From positions 1 through 5,529 of the forward strand of contig CAMBHM010000104.1 in the NCBI GenBank assembly GCA_945867185.1: a DNA stretch of 5,529 bases, given 5' to 3'. Source of the DNA: Legionella genomosp. 1. GTDB taxonomy: Bacteria > Pseudomonadota > Gammaproteobacteria > Legionellales > Legionellaceae. Position numbers and translations under genes: made by a program. Shown here in pieces: positions 1 to 5,529 of this stretch; position 1 is the first letter of the stretch; the number at the start of each line of letters is the position of its first letter. The notes under the pieces were generated by a model that saw only the letters and a list, made by a program, of their open reading frames with translations, was not told the origin of the DNA and made no database searches.

Positions 1-630
1 CAAGACCAATGGTATGGCTTTGCGGACTTCAAACATCAATACCAAGTGGCAGCCCTCATTGGGACCACAGCCACGGTGTTATGTATCTTATTTCCACTGC
101 TCATCATCCCCACCGCTTGGCTTTATACAGTCAGTAATTCTCTTTGGGCAATAAGCGAACATCATAAACAACAGAATCCCCCTAAAGATGATGTACAATA
201 CTCCAACGAAAGACAAACTGAATATCTTCGTTATGCAACGCTCGTCGCCTGTACCAGTGCCCTCACTGCTGTGGCCACTACCATCGCTTTCTTCATTCCA
301 CCCATCGCCCTCACGCTCCTTGCGGTGGCAGGTGGATTCGGCATTTGCATCACGGTTGCTTCTTTGTATTATTGGGGGCGTTCAGCCCTGGGCACTTTTC
401 CAACCGGTCTCGGGGCGCCAAAAACAAGCACAGATGATTTAGCCAATACAGGTAGAGAATGGCTATCCTCCAGTTACAGTGCAACTGCACTTTCTTTAAC
501 AGGAGCCACGGATTTCCTTGGCTCGCCCCAAAAAAAAAGAGCGCCAATGCCTCAGCATGAATTGGAGGCATTACCTGGACCAGATGATCCGCCAGACGAA
601 ACTCTTGTAACCTACTCACTCACTAGATAG
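1..630 (+). CDS. Unrecognised multi-pass membrane protein, C-terminal part (5' end off window)
   Basis: I do not recognise this protein and assign no function. The frame is open from base 1 (it begins QDQWYGFADF) and ends at TAG 628-630, giving 209 visible residues. A GTG at 46 is in frame but has coding-looking sequence ahead of it, so the true start is probably to the left. Hydrophobic stretches at about visible residues 17-43, 78-99 and 101-125 look like three membrane helices; the last two form a hairpin separated by a Pro-Pro turn. A polar loop (about 50-75) separates the first from the pair. Residues from about 126 on form a hydrophilic, Ser/Thr/Pro-rich tail with a QKKR basic patch and an acidic PGPDDPPDE stretch. 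The tail probably faces the cytoplasm or a partner protein (inference). The stop lies 12 bases before the purine nucleoside phosphorylase start, so the two may be co-transcribed. A run of nine A (530-538) lies in the tail. A secreted effector or orphan membrane protein is possible but unproven. Confidence 0.75.
   Translation, partial: QDQWYGFADFKHQYQVAALIGTTATVLCILFPLLIIPTAWLYTVSNSLWAISEHHKQQNPPKDDVQYSNERQTEYLRYATLVACTSALTAVATTIAFFIPPIALTLLAVAGGFGICITVASLYYWGRSALGTFPTGLGAPKTSTDDLANTGREWLSSSYSATALSLTGATDFLGSPQKKRAPMPQHELEALPGPDDPPDETLVTYSLTR
530..538 (+). repeat. A9 homopolymer tract in the membrane protein gene
   Basis: Nine consecutive A bases encode the end of Gln and Lys-Lys in the QKKR patch of the hydrophilic tail. 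Loss of one A would shift translation to a frame that stops at TAA 608-610 after a new tail of similar length. Gain of one A would stop it at TGA 558-560, within about six codons. Slippage at this site would therefore change only the C-terminal tail and leave the membrane helices intact. Confidence 0.8.
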
Positions 631-642
631 GATCTCCCTACG

Positions 643-1455
643 ATGACTGCACACACTGCTACAGCCCTTATCAAAACCCGTTTACCTAACTTCAAACCAC
701 GTCTTGGCATTGTTCTTGGCTCTGGTCTTGGTGAGTTTGCTTCACACTTAGAAGAGGCGATTACGTTTTCTTATGAAGACTTACCCGGATTTCCAAAAAC
801 CACTGTAGAAGGACACGGGGGCAAATTGATAGCTGGTTATCTATCAGGCGTTGGCGTAATCTGCTTACAAGGACGCGCACATCTGTATGAAGGACCGACA
901 CATGACGCAGTGAAAACCTATGTCCGCACTTTAAAGCTACTGGGTTGCGAGTATTTTTTAGCCACCAATGCGTCAGGATCCCTAAGAGAAGAAGTCGGCC
1001 CTGGAGAGTTGGTCTTGATTACCGATCACATCAATTTTCAACCGAGTAACCCACTGGTAGGCCCTAACGATGCCGAGTTTGGTCCTCGGTTTCTCCCTTT
1101 AGACAATGCTTATGACAGCACCATGCGCGCTTCACTGCTTGAGATCGCATCGCAACAACACTTTTCTCTTCACCAAGGCGTTTATGTGGCCGTATTAGGC
1201 CCCAACTATGAAACAGCCGCCGAAATCAGAGCCTTTCGATTGTTAGGTGCCGATGTCGTGGGCATGTCCACGGTGCCCGAAGTATTGGTTGCTAACCATT
1301 GTGGGCTGCATGTTGCAGTCATTGCCATCATCACCAACTACGCCACAGGGCTCAGTCAAACCAGCCACTCACACGCCTCTGTCGTTGCCACCGCAGGCCG
1401 CGCTGCAGACAAGCTCAGCAACTTGATCATAGCTTTTGTAAAAACACTCAGGTGA
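643..1455 (+). CDS. Purine nucleoside phosphorylase, trimeric (PNP/MTAP family) type
   Basis: This cytoplasmic enzyme cleaves purine (deoxy)nucleosides such as inosine and guanosine with phosphate, giving the free base and (deoxy)ribose 1-phosphate for purine salvage. The 270-residue length fits the trimeric class (human PNP, bacterial PunA, E. coli XapA), not the shorter hexameric DeoD class. Visible motifs are GSGLGEF (26-32, phosphate-loop Ser27), EGHGGKL (His58), LQGRAHLYEG with Arg78, His80 and Tyr82, TNASGSL (Asn109-Ala110), GPNYETAAE with Tyr189-Glu190, Met208 in VVGMSTVPEV, and Asn232 in ITNYATGLS. By family alignment these match the phosphate, ribose and purine contacts of human PNP; the purine-reading Glu and Asn are both kept, which supports 6-oxopurine specificity. 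His244 lies where human His257 is expected. The ATG at 643 has only a weak AGGA (629-632) upstream, overlapping the previous stop. Its 3' end overlaps the convergent ubiA by 8 bases. XapA-like xanthosine use cannot be excluded. Confidence 0.95.
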   Translation: MTAHTATALIKTRLPNFKPRLGIVLGSGLGEFASHLEEAITFSYEDLPGFPKTTVEGHGGKLIAGYLSGVGVICLQGRAHLYEGPTHDAVKTYVRTLKLLGCEYFLATNASGSLREEVGPGELVLITDHINFQPSNPLVGPNDAEFGPRFLPLDNAYDSTMRASLLEIASQQHFSLHQGVYVAVLGPNYETAAEIRAFRLLGADVVGMSTVPEVLVANHCGLHVAVIAIITNYATGLSQTSHSHASVVATAGRAADKLSNLIIAFVKTLR

Positions 1456-2293
1456 CGACAATCAAACCCAACCACATCCACAACCCATACACCATATTGC
1501 TAGAAAATGCCTTGAGACACGCTGCAGGCACTCTGTTTTGTATCAGTCGCTGTTGGTATAACACCACTACTATCCCAGCCATCCAACATCCATAAAACGC
1601 CATGCTCGCATGCATCATGCCGCCCAGAATAAGCCAACTCCCGGAAAAGAAAACCTGCAACCCTGCAATAATAATCCTATCATGGCGCCCCCATAAAATG
1701 GCCGTCGATTTGATCCCAATCAGGCGATCTTCTGCCCTGTCTGCCATGGCATACATCGTGTCATAAGCCACGATCCAAGCAACATTGAGAATAAACAACA
1801 ACCCCATTTCCAGTGTAAAGGGCACCTGAGAGGCCGCGTAAGCCATGGGAATTCCCATTGAAAACGCAAGGCCTAATACCAATTGCGGGGCCACAAAAAA
1901 TCGTTTACAAAACGGGTATAATACGGTCACTGCAAGCGCAACTATTGCATAATAGAAACAATTCAACGGCAATTGCAGAACAACCCACAGCGCACTTATA
2001 GAGAGCACGCCTGCACACATAAAGGCCTCTACTACACTGATCTCTCCGCTCGCCAATGGACGATTACTTGTCCGCTTCACATGCTTATCTAAATGTCTAT
2101 CTGCAAAGTCATTGACCACACAACCCAGGGCTCGCATCAAAACCGTCCCCATAAAAAAAAGGACAAAAAGAGACCAGGAAGGCGCCCCATGATTGGCTAT
2201 CCAGAGCGCCCAAGCCGTTGGAATCCAGAGCAGCACGATACCAACTGGTTTATGAAACCGCATCAAACGAAACAGGCCTTTCCAATGAATCAT
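1448..2293 (-). CDS. ubiA: 4-hydroxybenzoate polyprenyltransferase UbiA
   Basis: UbiA is an integral inner-membrane enzyme that attaches a long polyprenyl chain (octaprenyl in E. coli) to 4-hydroxybenzoate, the first membrane step of ubiquinone synthesis. The 281 residues are close to the 290 of E. coli UbiA, so it is full length. Both Mg-diphosphate motifs are present: NDFADRHLD at 61-69 and DTMYAMADRAED at 178-189, followed by the family signature IGIKSTAILWG (192-202). Between and after them runs a series of hydrophobic helices expected of the nine-helix fold. The C-terminus, with AFSSNMVYGL, resembles the E. coli end. The ATG sits in an ATGA overlap with the ubiC stop and is preceded by GGAG (2302-2305) 8 bases away, so translation is probably coupled. 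It is the last gene of the minus-strand operon. The prenyl chain length cannot be read from this sequence. A T8 run on the coding strand (2153-2160) encodes the Phe-Phe before MGT and does not disturb the frame. Confidence 0.97.
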   Translation of the reverse strand: MIHWKGLFRLMRFHKPVGIVLLWIPTAWALWIANHGAPSWSLFVLFFMGTVLMRALGCVVNDFADRHLDKHVKRTSNRPLASGEISVVEAFMCAGVLSISALWVVLQLPLNCFYYAIVALAVTVLYPFCKRFFVAPQLVLGLAFSMGIPMAYAASQVPFTLEMGLLFILNVAWIVAYDTMYAMADRAEDRLIGIKSTAILWGRHDRIIIAGLQVFFSGSWLILGGMMHASMAFYGCWMAGIVVVLYQQRLIQNRVPAACLKAFSSNMVYGLWMWLGLIVVT

Positions 2294-2817
2294 GCGTAAG
2301 ACTCCAACCCAGGCAGTAAGATTTCAACCAATGCAAAGGGGGGATTAGCACTCAAAGAAAACAAGGACAACCGAACCCACAAAGGATCTTGACTGTCAGG
2401 CAACCATCGATGCACCCAACTATATTCTAAGGAACCCTCAGCTTGAATTTGATAATGCTGCATATGGATCCGCTTGATCCTCGGCTCATTAAAAATAAGT
2501 GTCCCCAAAGCATGATCCTGTAATTTATCAAAAAAACTCGGGGAAGCTTGATACGTTGATATTGGAATGATAGTTCTCGCATACCAACACGGTATTTTCT
2601 CCACCCAGGTAATGATCTCACGATGAAAGACCACTCCCTTGTCCATTGAGAACAGATGTTTATCCCATGTGTTGGCGCGATCCCAACGACCACGTAACAC
2701 CGATAATTGACTATCACCAGAAGTCAATCGCAATCGATCCGTCAAAGAAGCTTGATAGATCAACCAAGGCTTTATCCAAGGAGGTGCACAAGCAGAGGGC
2801 TTCAATTGAATTGTCAA
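2290..2817 (-). CDS. ubiC: Chorismate lyase UbiC (chorismate-pyruvate lyase)
   Basis: UbiC removes pyruvate from chorismate to give 4-hydroxybenzoate, the substrate of the next gene product, UbiA; it is a soluble cytoplasmic enzyme. The 175-residue protein aligns along its length with E. coli UbiC (165 residues). FHREI places Arg66 at the active-site Arg76 of E. coli, WYARTIIPIST (78-88) matches its WLAGRTVVPVST, ALGTLIF (103-109) matches PLGRYLF with Leu104 at active-site Leu114, LWVRLSLF (146-153) matches LWGRRSRL, and LVEILLPG (163-170) supplies Glu165 for active-site Glu155. Overall identity is modest, but these blocks are in order and correctly spaced. The start is a TTG overlapping the pseudopilin stop (TTGA), chosen because a strong GAGGAGGT lies just upstream at 2821-2828 and there is no nearby ATG. 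The stop overlaps the ubiA start by 4 bases. The adjacent ubiA strongly supports the call. Confidence 0.93.
   Translation of the reverse strand: MTIQLKPSACAPPWIKPWLIYQASLTDRLRLTSGDSQLSVLRGRWDRANTWDKHLFSMDKGVVFHREIITWVEKIPCWYARTIIPISTYQASPSFFDKLQDHALGTLIFNEPRIKRIHMQHYQIQAEGSLEYSWVHRWLPDSQDPLWVRLSLFSLSANPPFALVEILLPGLESYA
2302..2305 (-). promoter_or_regulatory. Ribosome binding site of ubiA, inside ubiC
   Basis: The minus strand reads GGAG, 8 bases before the ubiA ATG (2291-2293). It lies within the last codons of ubiC and supports the ATG that overlaps the ubiC stop (ATGA). Confidence 0.6.
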
Positions 2818-3323
2818 CGCACCTCCTCACTCAGAGCACTGTCGATCGACTGCTTATCCATAGTCACTCGTCCCATTCGATTCACCCATAATGTCATCTG
2901 TTGTTTACGATGTTTCAGTGTAAAAGTGCCATTGATGACACTGTTACTCAAATGAGGGGTAAATCGTAAATAGTGCGTAGACTGAAAGCCCCGCCAGCTC
3001 ACCAAAAGGCCGTTAAACCCCCAATACCACTGATGAATCACCCGGTTAGGTTGACGCTCCGTACAGAGCATCATTCCAGAAGACCAGTCTTCACTGTCTT
3101 GTAAAGGCATCAATCTCAAGGGTTCCCCTTGGTCTAGGGCCTGTAGTCTTGAAAATTGAATGGCTCCTCGTAATTCATCTGCTACTTGCTTTAAGTGCTG
3201 GTTGGGATCTCCTATCCAAGCATAAGTGATACAACACATCAGCGCCACCAAACCCAATGAAAGCAAGAGTTCTATCAAAGTCAACCCAGCTTGTTGCCCA
3301 CTTGAGAATGACCTTACTCGCAT
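2814..3323 (-). CDS. Orphan GspH/FimT-family pseudopilin
   Basis: This is a minor pilin-like protein of the type IV pilus / type II secretion class. It begins with a 13-residue basic leader (MRVRSFSSGQQAG) followed by LTLIELLLSLGLVAL, a classic type III signal: prepilin peptidase (PilD/GspO) would cut after Gly13, leaving Leu as mature residue 1 and the conserved Glu at mature position 5 (Glu18). The hydrophobic helix runs to about residue 36. The rest fits the GspH/FimT globular domain: an amphipathic DELRGAIQFSRLQALDQGE helix (about 49-67), DWSSGMML, LRFTPHLSNSVINGTFTL and a C-terminal WVNRMGRVTM, the usual strand ending such proteins. At 169 residues the length is normal. GspH and FimT cannot be told apart here. 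No other secretion or pilus gene is in the window. The ATG overlaps the end of holD by 10 bases and has no clear ribosome site, so coupling is likely. The C-terminal codons carry the ubiC ribosome site. Confidence 0.88.
   Translation of the reverse strand: MRVRSFSSGQQAGLTLIELLLSLGLVALMCCITYAWIGDPNQHLKQVADELRGAIQFSRLQALDQGEPLRLMPLQDSEDWSSGMMLCTERQPNRVIHQWYWGFNGLLVSWRGFQSTHYLRFTPHLSNSVINGTFTLKHRKQQMTLWVNRMGRVTMDKQSIDSALSEEVR
2821..2828 (-). promoter_or_regulatory. Strong ribosome binding site of ubiC, inside the pseudopilin gene
   Basis: Read on the minus strand the bases are GAGGAGGT, nearly the full anti-16S complement, followed by GCG and the TTG start (2815-2817). It encodes Glu-Glu-Val near the end of the pseudopilin. 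It decides the TTG start because no ATG is placed within range. The spacing of about 4 bases from GGAGG is on the short side. Confidence 0.8.
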
Positions 3324-3730
3324 AACAATTGTTTGATCAATAACAACGAAGCATACAGCTGCTTTTTACCCTTCGGCTCACGTAACAGTTGGGTTAAAGA
3401 CGCGGTCACCACCACAGGGATCCCTTGATGATAATGAGGCGCTTTCTGTAGCGCTTCTGAAGATAAATCTGTATTCAATACGCGTTGTGCAGCAGACAAC
3501 CCTGCAATCCAGACCAACCGGGTTGTATGAGACCACCTTGAGATATTCTGTTTTATCGACACCTCGCTTTCAGATAACCCTAGACACTTCAGCATGTCTT
3601 TCAACAAAGACTTTGTTGCTCCGTCTATGGGCCCCTCTGAATCCAAAATAAGAGTCAATGCAGCAGTACGAAGCACCCACGAGTCTATACCCATATAGTG
3701 TAGATAATAATGGCGTAGTGAAGAGGGCAT
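3314..3730 (-). CDS. holD: DNA polymerase III psi subunit HolD (probable)
   Basis: Psi joins the clamp-loader complex: its N-terminal peptide binds the DnaX/delta/delta-prime collar and its globular domain binds chi (HolC), which contacts SSB. The 138-residue length matches E. coli psi (137). Near the N-terminus YYLHYMGIDSWVLR (8-21) aligns with WQLQQLGITQWSLR of E. coli, putting Trp18 at the conserved Trp17 that contacts the clamp loader. LLKDMLKCLGLSESEV (42-57) matches LVSDVLRALTVSPDQV, and VVTASLTQLLREPKGKKQLY (106-125) matches VASPALTDLRANPTARAALW. The middle is poorly conserved, as is usual for this family. The fold is related to uracil-DNA glycosylase, so automated tools may label it that way, but no glycosylase catalytic motif is seen. 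The start ATG lies 3 bases after the pyrF stop and has no clear ribosome site; its end overlaps the pseudopilin. In E. coli holD sits beside rimI, so this location is different. Confidence 0.78.
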   Translation of the reverse strand: MPSSLRHYYLHYMGIDSWVLRTAALTLILDSEGPIDGATKSLLKDMLKCLGLSESEVSIKQNISRWSHTTRLVWIAGLSAAQRVLNTDLSSEALQKAPHYHQGIPVVVTASLTQLLREPKGKKQLYASLLLIKQLLCE

Positions 3731-3733
3731 CTG

Positions 3734-4429
3734 CTAAGTGATCATCAGGGATAAAAAATGACGAACCATGTCGCCAGGATTCAAGGCACGTGTAATCGAA
3801 CGCCCCACTACTAGAAAATCACTGCCTGCTTCACACGCAGCCGTTGGGATCATCACACGGGTTTGATCGTCATTCGACTGGACCGATAAGCGAATACCAG
3901 GTGTCACACAAAGAAAAGATTGCCCACAAGCAGCTTTGATAAGTGGCACATCAAACCCTGCACTGACCACGCCATCAAACTGTGCAGCCTGTGCCAACCG
4001 AGCTAAGGCACAGGTTTGTTGTGTAAGCGTTTCATGCACTCCTGTTACCAAGAGTTCGGCCGAAGTCATGCTGGTTAGAACGGTTACCGCGATCAATAAG
4101 GGTCTTGAGGTCCCATAGGGCTCTAAGGCTTCATAAGCGGCTTGCATCATGCGTAATCCACCGACTGCATGGACATTCACCATCCACACTCCCAGTTCAG
4201 CCGCTGCTTTACAAGCGCGCGCCACTGTAGTCGGGATATCATGAAATTTCAAATCAAGAAAAATTTTAAAACCCATCTGCTGCAAAGTTTGAACCCATTC
4301 AGGCCCAAATCGAGTAAACATCTCACTCCCAATCTTCAATGCACAAGTAGCCGGATCAAGCAGATTAACCAACTTTATGGCTTCAAAGTCGTTTTCAAAA
4401 TCAAGGGCGATGATCAATTTCTGAGACAT
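3734..4429 (-). CDS. pyrF: Orotidine 5'-phosphate decarboxylase PyrF
   Basis: PyrF carries out the last step of de novo UMP synthesis, decarboxylating OMP without any cofactor in the cytoplasm. The 231-residue protein is full length for the short bacterial type. Catalytic residues are visible in DLKFHDIP (59-66): Asp59, Lys61 and Asp64 form the charged Asp-x-Lys-x-x-Asp network. Asp10 (IALDF) and Lys32 (ALKIGSE) occupy the usual substrate-binding positions. MVNVHAVGGLRMM (83-95) matches the conserved E. coli block. VTPGIR (175-180) and VVGRSIT (207-213) supply the phosphate-gripping loop and the final Arg210. The start ATG is 3 bases beyond the lapB stop and is preceded by GGAAGGGGA (4437-4445) 7 bases away, inside lapB, giving a clear ribosome site. 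The lapB-pyrF order is the same as in E. coli and many gammaproteobacteria, which supports both calls. Confidence 0.98.
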   Translation of the reverse strand: MSQKLIIALDFENDFEAIKLVNLLDPATCALKIGSEMFTRFGPEWVQTLQQMGFKIFLDLKFHDIPTTVARACKAAAELGVWMVNVHAVGGLRMMQAAYEALEPYGTSRPLLIAVTVLTSMTSAELLVTGVHETLTQQTCALARLAQAAQFDGVVSAGFDVPLIKAACGQSFLCVTPGIRLSVQSNDDQTRVMIPTAACEAGSDFLVVGRSITRALNPGDMVRHFLSLMIT

Positions 4430-4432
4430 GAA

Positions 4433-5529
4433 TCAATCCCCTTCCAAACCGTGAATGGGTTTCATGCGACTCCATTGTTTGCAGCTAGGACAATGCCAGT
4501 GAAGTAGTTTCCCGCCAAATCCACAATGTCCACAACGATAGATCGGTTTATTCTCTAAAAATTTACTCGTGATATCGTATAACATTTGCAACTTATCACG
4601 CACCTTGCCATGTGCAGATTCAAGATGCCAATCAATCAAGCGATTTAAGCCACGGATCGACGGATGTCGGGCCAAGTGGCCCGATACAAAATCAATCGCA
4701 AAATCAACGCTTTTTTCACTTCTAAGATAGTCTCCTATCACAAAAATCACAGAAGCGCGGGGGTGATCAGACAGCGTTTGTTCTAAATAATCGATGCAAT
4801 CATCCATCGCCTCTAGTTCTCGATGACAATGCACGAGGGGCTCTATGATTTCAGTTAAAAATTCAACATCCTGATCGGGCACATTTTTGAGCGCACGAAT
4901 AGCCTGTTTATATCGTCCATTTTTGATCTCAAAATTGGCCAACATCAAACTCGCCCGGACCGACTGTTTATCCACCGTTAAAGCTTGTTTGATCGACGTG
5001 TAGGCCTTGTCATAGGTATGTGCTTTTAAAGCGTGCGCTGCAATTTCACAATAATAGTGCGCCGATTGCGCCTGCATACTACAACCTGTTGCAGCCTCTA
5101 ACTGTTGGGTGATCTCGAGCGCTTTTTCCCATGCTTTTTCTTGTTGGTAGATGGCCAACAGACCCTGCAAACTTCGAGTTTCTCGATTGCCGCCCAGCTC
5201 CACGACCTCCATGAAGATCCGCTCGGCCCTATCGAAGACCCCAGCACTCATATAATCTTGACCGAGAGCCATCAAGGCTTCTTTACGCTGAGACACACTC
5301 AACTGAGGTCTTGCAATGAGATTTTGGTGAATCCGGATGGCGCGATCCACCTCACCACGACGACGAAATAATGTGCCTAACGCCAAATGCGTTTCAACCG
5401 TGTCACTGTCCACCTCAAGCAATTTAATAAAAACATCGACCGCTTTATCTGGTTGCTCATTCAATAAATAATTAAGTCCCACGACATATTCACGGGAAAA
5501 GTGATGGCTGGTTTGTTTGTCTTGCTTGT
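4433..5529 (-). CDS. lapB: Lipopolysaccharide assembly protein LapB (YciM), 5' end off window
   Basis: LapB is an inner-membrane-anchored, cytoplasm-facing TPR protein that works with FtsH in degrading LpxC, so setting the balance of LPS and phospholipid synthesis. 364 residues are visible against 389 in E. coli; the frame stays open to the window edge (KQDKQTSHHFSREYVVG, matching NKQDEANRLSRDYVAG), so only about 25-27 residues, the membrane anchor, are missing. A GTG at 5480-5482 is internal, not the start. Repeated helix pairs follow, for example LNEQPDKAVDVFIKLLEVD, ALGTLFRRRGEVDRAIRIHQ and LANFEIKNGRYKQAIRALK, which are TPR units. The C-terminus carries the rubredoxin-like metal knuckle YRCGHCGF...HWHCPSCKQWS, with cysteine codons at 4532-4534, 4523-4525, 4490-4492 and 4481-4483, and ends in KPIHGLEGD, close to E. 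coli KPIRGLDGL. All four cysteines are intact, so the protein is probably functional. It is the first visible gene of the operon. Confidence 0.97.
   Translation of the reverse strand, partial: KQDKQTSHHFSREYVVGLNYLLNEQPDKAVDVFIKLLEVDSDTVETHLALGTLFRRRGEVDRAIRIHQNLIARPQLSVSQRKEALMALGQDYMSAGVFDRAERIFMEVVELGGNRETRSLQGLLAIYQQEKAWEKALEITQQLEAATGCSMQAQSAHYYCEIAAHALKAHTYDKAYTSIKQALTVDKQSVRASLMLANFEIKNGRYKQAIRALKNVPDQDVEFLTEIIEPLVHCHRELEAMDDCIDYLEQTLSDHPRASVIFVIGDYLRSEKSVDFAIDFVSGHLARHPSIRGLNRLIDWHLESAHGKVRDKLQMLYDITSKFLENKPIYRCGHCGFGGKLLHWHCPSCKQWSRMKPIHGLEGD
4437..4445 (-). promoter_or_regulatory. Ribosome binding site of pyrF, inside the end of lapB
   Basis: The minus strand reads GGAAGGGGA, 7 bases before the pyrF ATG (4427-4429). 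It lies in the last codons of lapB, so ribosomes finishing lapB can re-initiate at pyrF. Confidence 0.55.

Noticed and set aside
46..48. GTG as the start of the first membrane protein
   Set aside because: The same frame is open to base 1 with plausible coding sequence ahead of it and no ribosome site before the GTG, so the gene most likely begins outside the window.
350..619. Open frame of 89 codons on the minus strand
   Set aside because: It lies wholly opposite the membrane protein gene, has no recognisable motif and is best explained as a shadow.
1380..1447. Possible terminator for ubiA inside the phosphorylase gene
   Set aside because: A short GCAG/CTGC pairing exists but no T-tract follows it on the minus strand.
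1509..1545. Possible terminator for the purine phosphorylase (TGCC...GGCA followed by CTCTGTTTT)
   Set aside because: The stem is only four pairs with a long loop and the T run is short and offset; the bases encode the end of UbiA.
1598..1625. ATGC-rich near-palindromes (GCATGCATCATGC) that could be an operator
   Set aside because: They encode the Met-Met-His-Ala-Ser-Met-Ala stretch of UbiA in mid-gene, and there is no promoter context.
2646..2955. Two overlapping plus-strand open frames of about 80 codons opposite ubiC and the pseudopilin
   Set aside because: Their translations have no family likeness, and the minus-strand proteins here carry clear motifs.
3314..3730. Uracil-DNA glycosylase-like protein
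   Set aside because: The fold family is related, but no glycosylase catalytic motif is present, and the N-terminal Trp peptide and length fit HolD.
4169..4507. Plus-strand open frame of 112 codons opposite pyrF and lapB
   Set aside because: It runs antisense to the PyrF catalytic region and the LapB cysteine domain, and its product shows no domain or upstream ribosome site.
5480..5482. GTG as the start of lapB
   Set aside because: The 15 residues upstream to the window edge align with E. coli LapB, so this is an internal Val codon.

Overview
The window is almost wall-to-wall protein coding. It holds eight genes, six of them on the minus strand, and the longest stretch without a gene is 12 bases. 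Base composition looks like mid-40s percent G+C by eye. The gene set (LapB with its C-terminal four-cysteine domain, short-type PyrF, HolD psi subunit, UbiC and UbiA) is characteristic of Gammaproteobacteria. The proteins look diverged from the E. coli versions, which fits a lineage such as Legionellales or another deep, possibly host-associated gammaproteobacterium. The genus cannot be fixed from this sequence alone.

Plus strand, 1-1455. The window opens inside a gene for an unrecognised membrane protein (1-630, 5' end missing), with about three predicted membrane helices and a hydrophilic tail. Twelve bases later comes a complete trimeric-type purine nucleoside phosphorylase gene (643-1455).

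Minus strand, 5529 down to 1448. Six genes are packed head to tail in transcription order: lapB (5' end missing), pyrF, holD, an orphan GspH/FimT-type pseudopilin, ubiC and ubiA. Junctions are 3-base gaps (lapB/pyrF, pyrF/holD), a 10-base overlap (holD/pseudopilin) and two 4-base stop-start overlaps (pseudopilin/ubiC as TTGA, ubiC/ubiA as ATGA). This is the architecture of one co-transcribed, translationally coupled operon. Its promoter lies beyond the right edge. The last gene, ubiA, collides with the purine phosphorylase gene: their 3' ends overlap by 8 bases, so there is no intergenic terminator.

Functionally the operon mixes envelope control (LapB, LPS synthesis through LpxC turnover), pyrimidine synthesis (PyrF), replication (HolD) and the first two committed steps of ubiquinone synthesis (UbiC makes 4-hydroxybenzoate, UbiA prenylates it). 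The pseudopilin stands alone among them. I found no RNA gene, mobile element, CRISPR array or convincing new defence or metabolic system. The most unusual items are the orphan pseudopilin inside a housekeeping operon, the unrecognised membrane protein with an A9 tract, and the overlapping convergent 3' ends.
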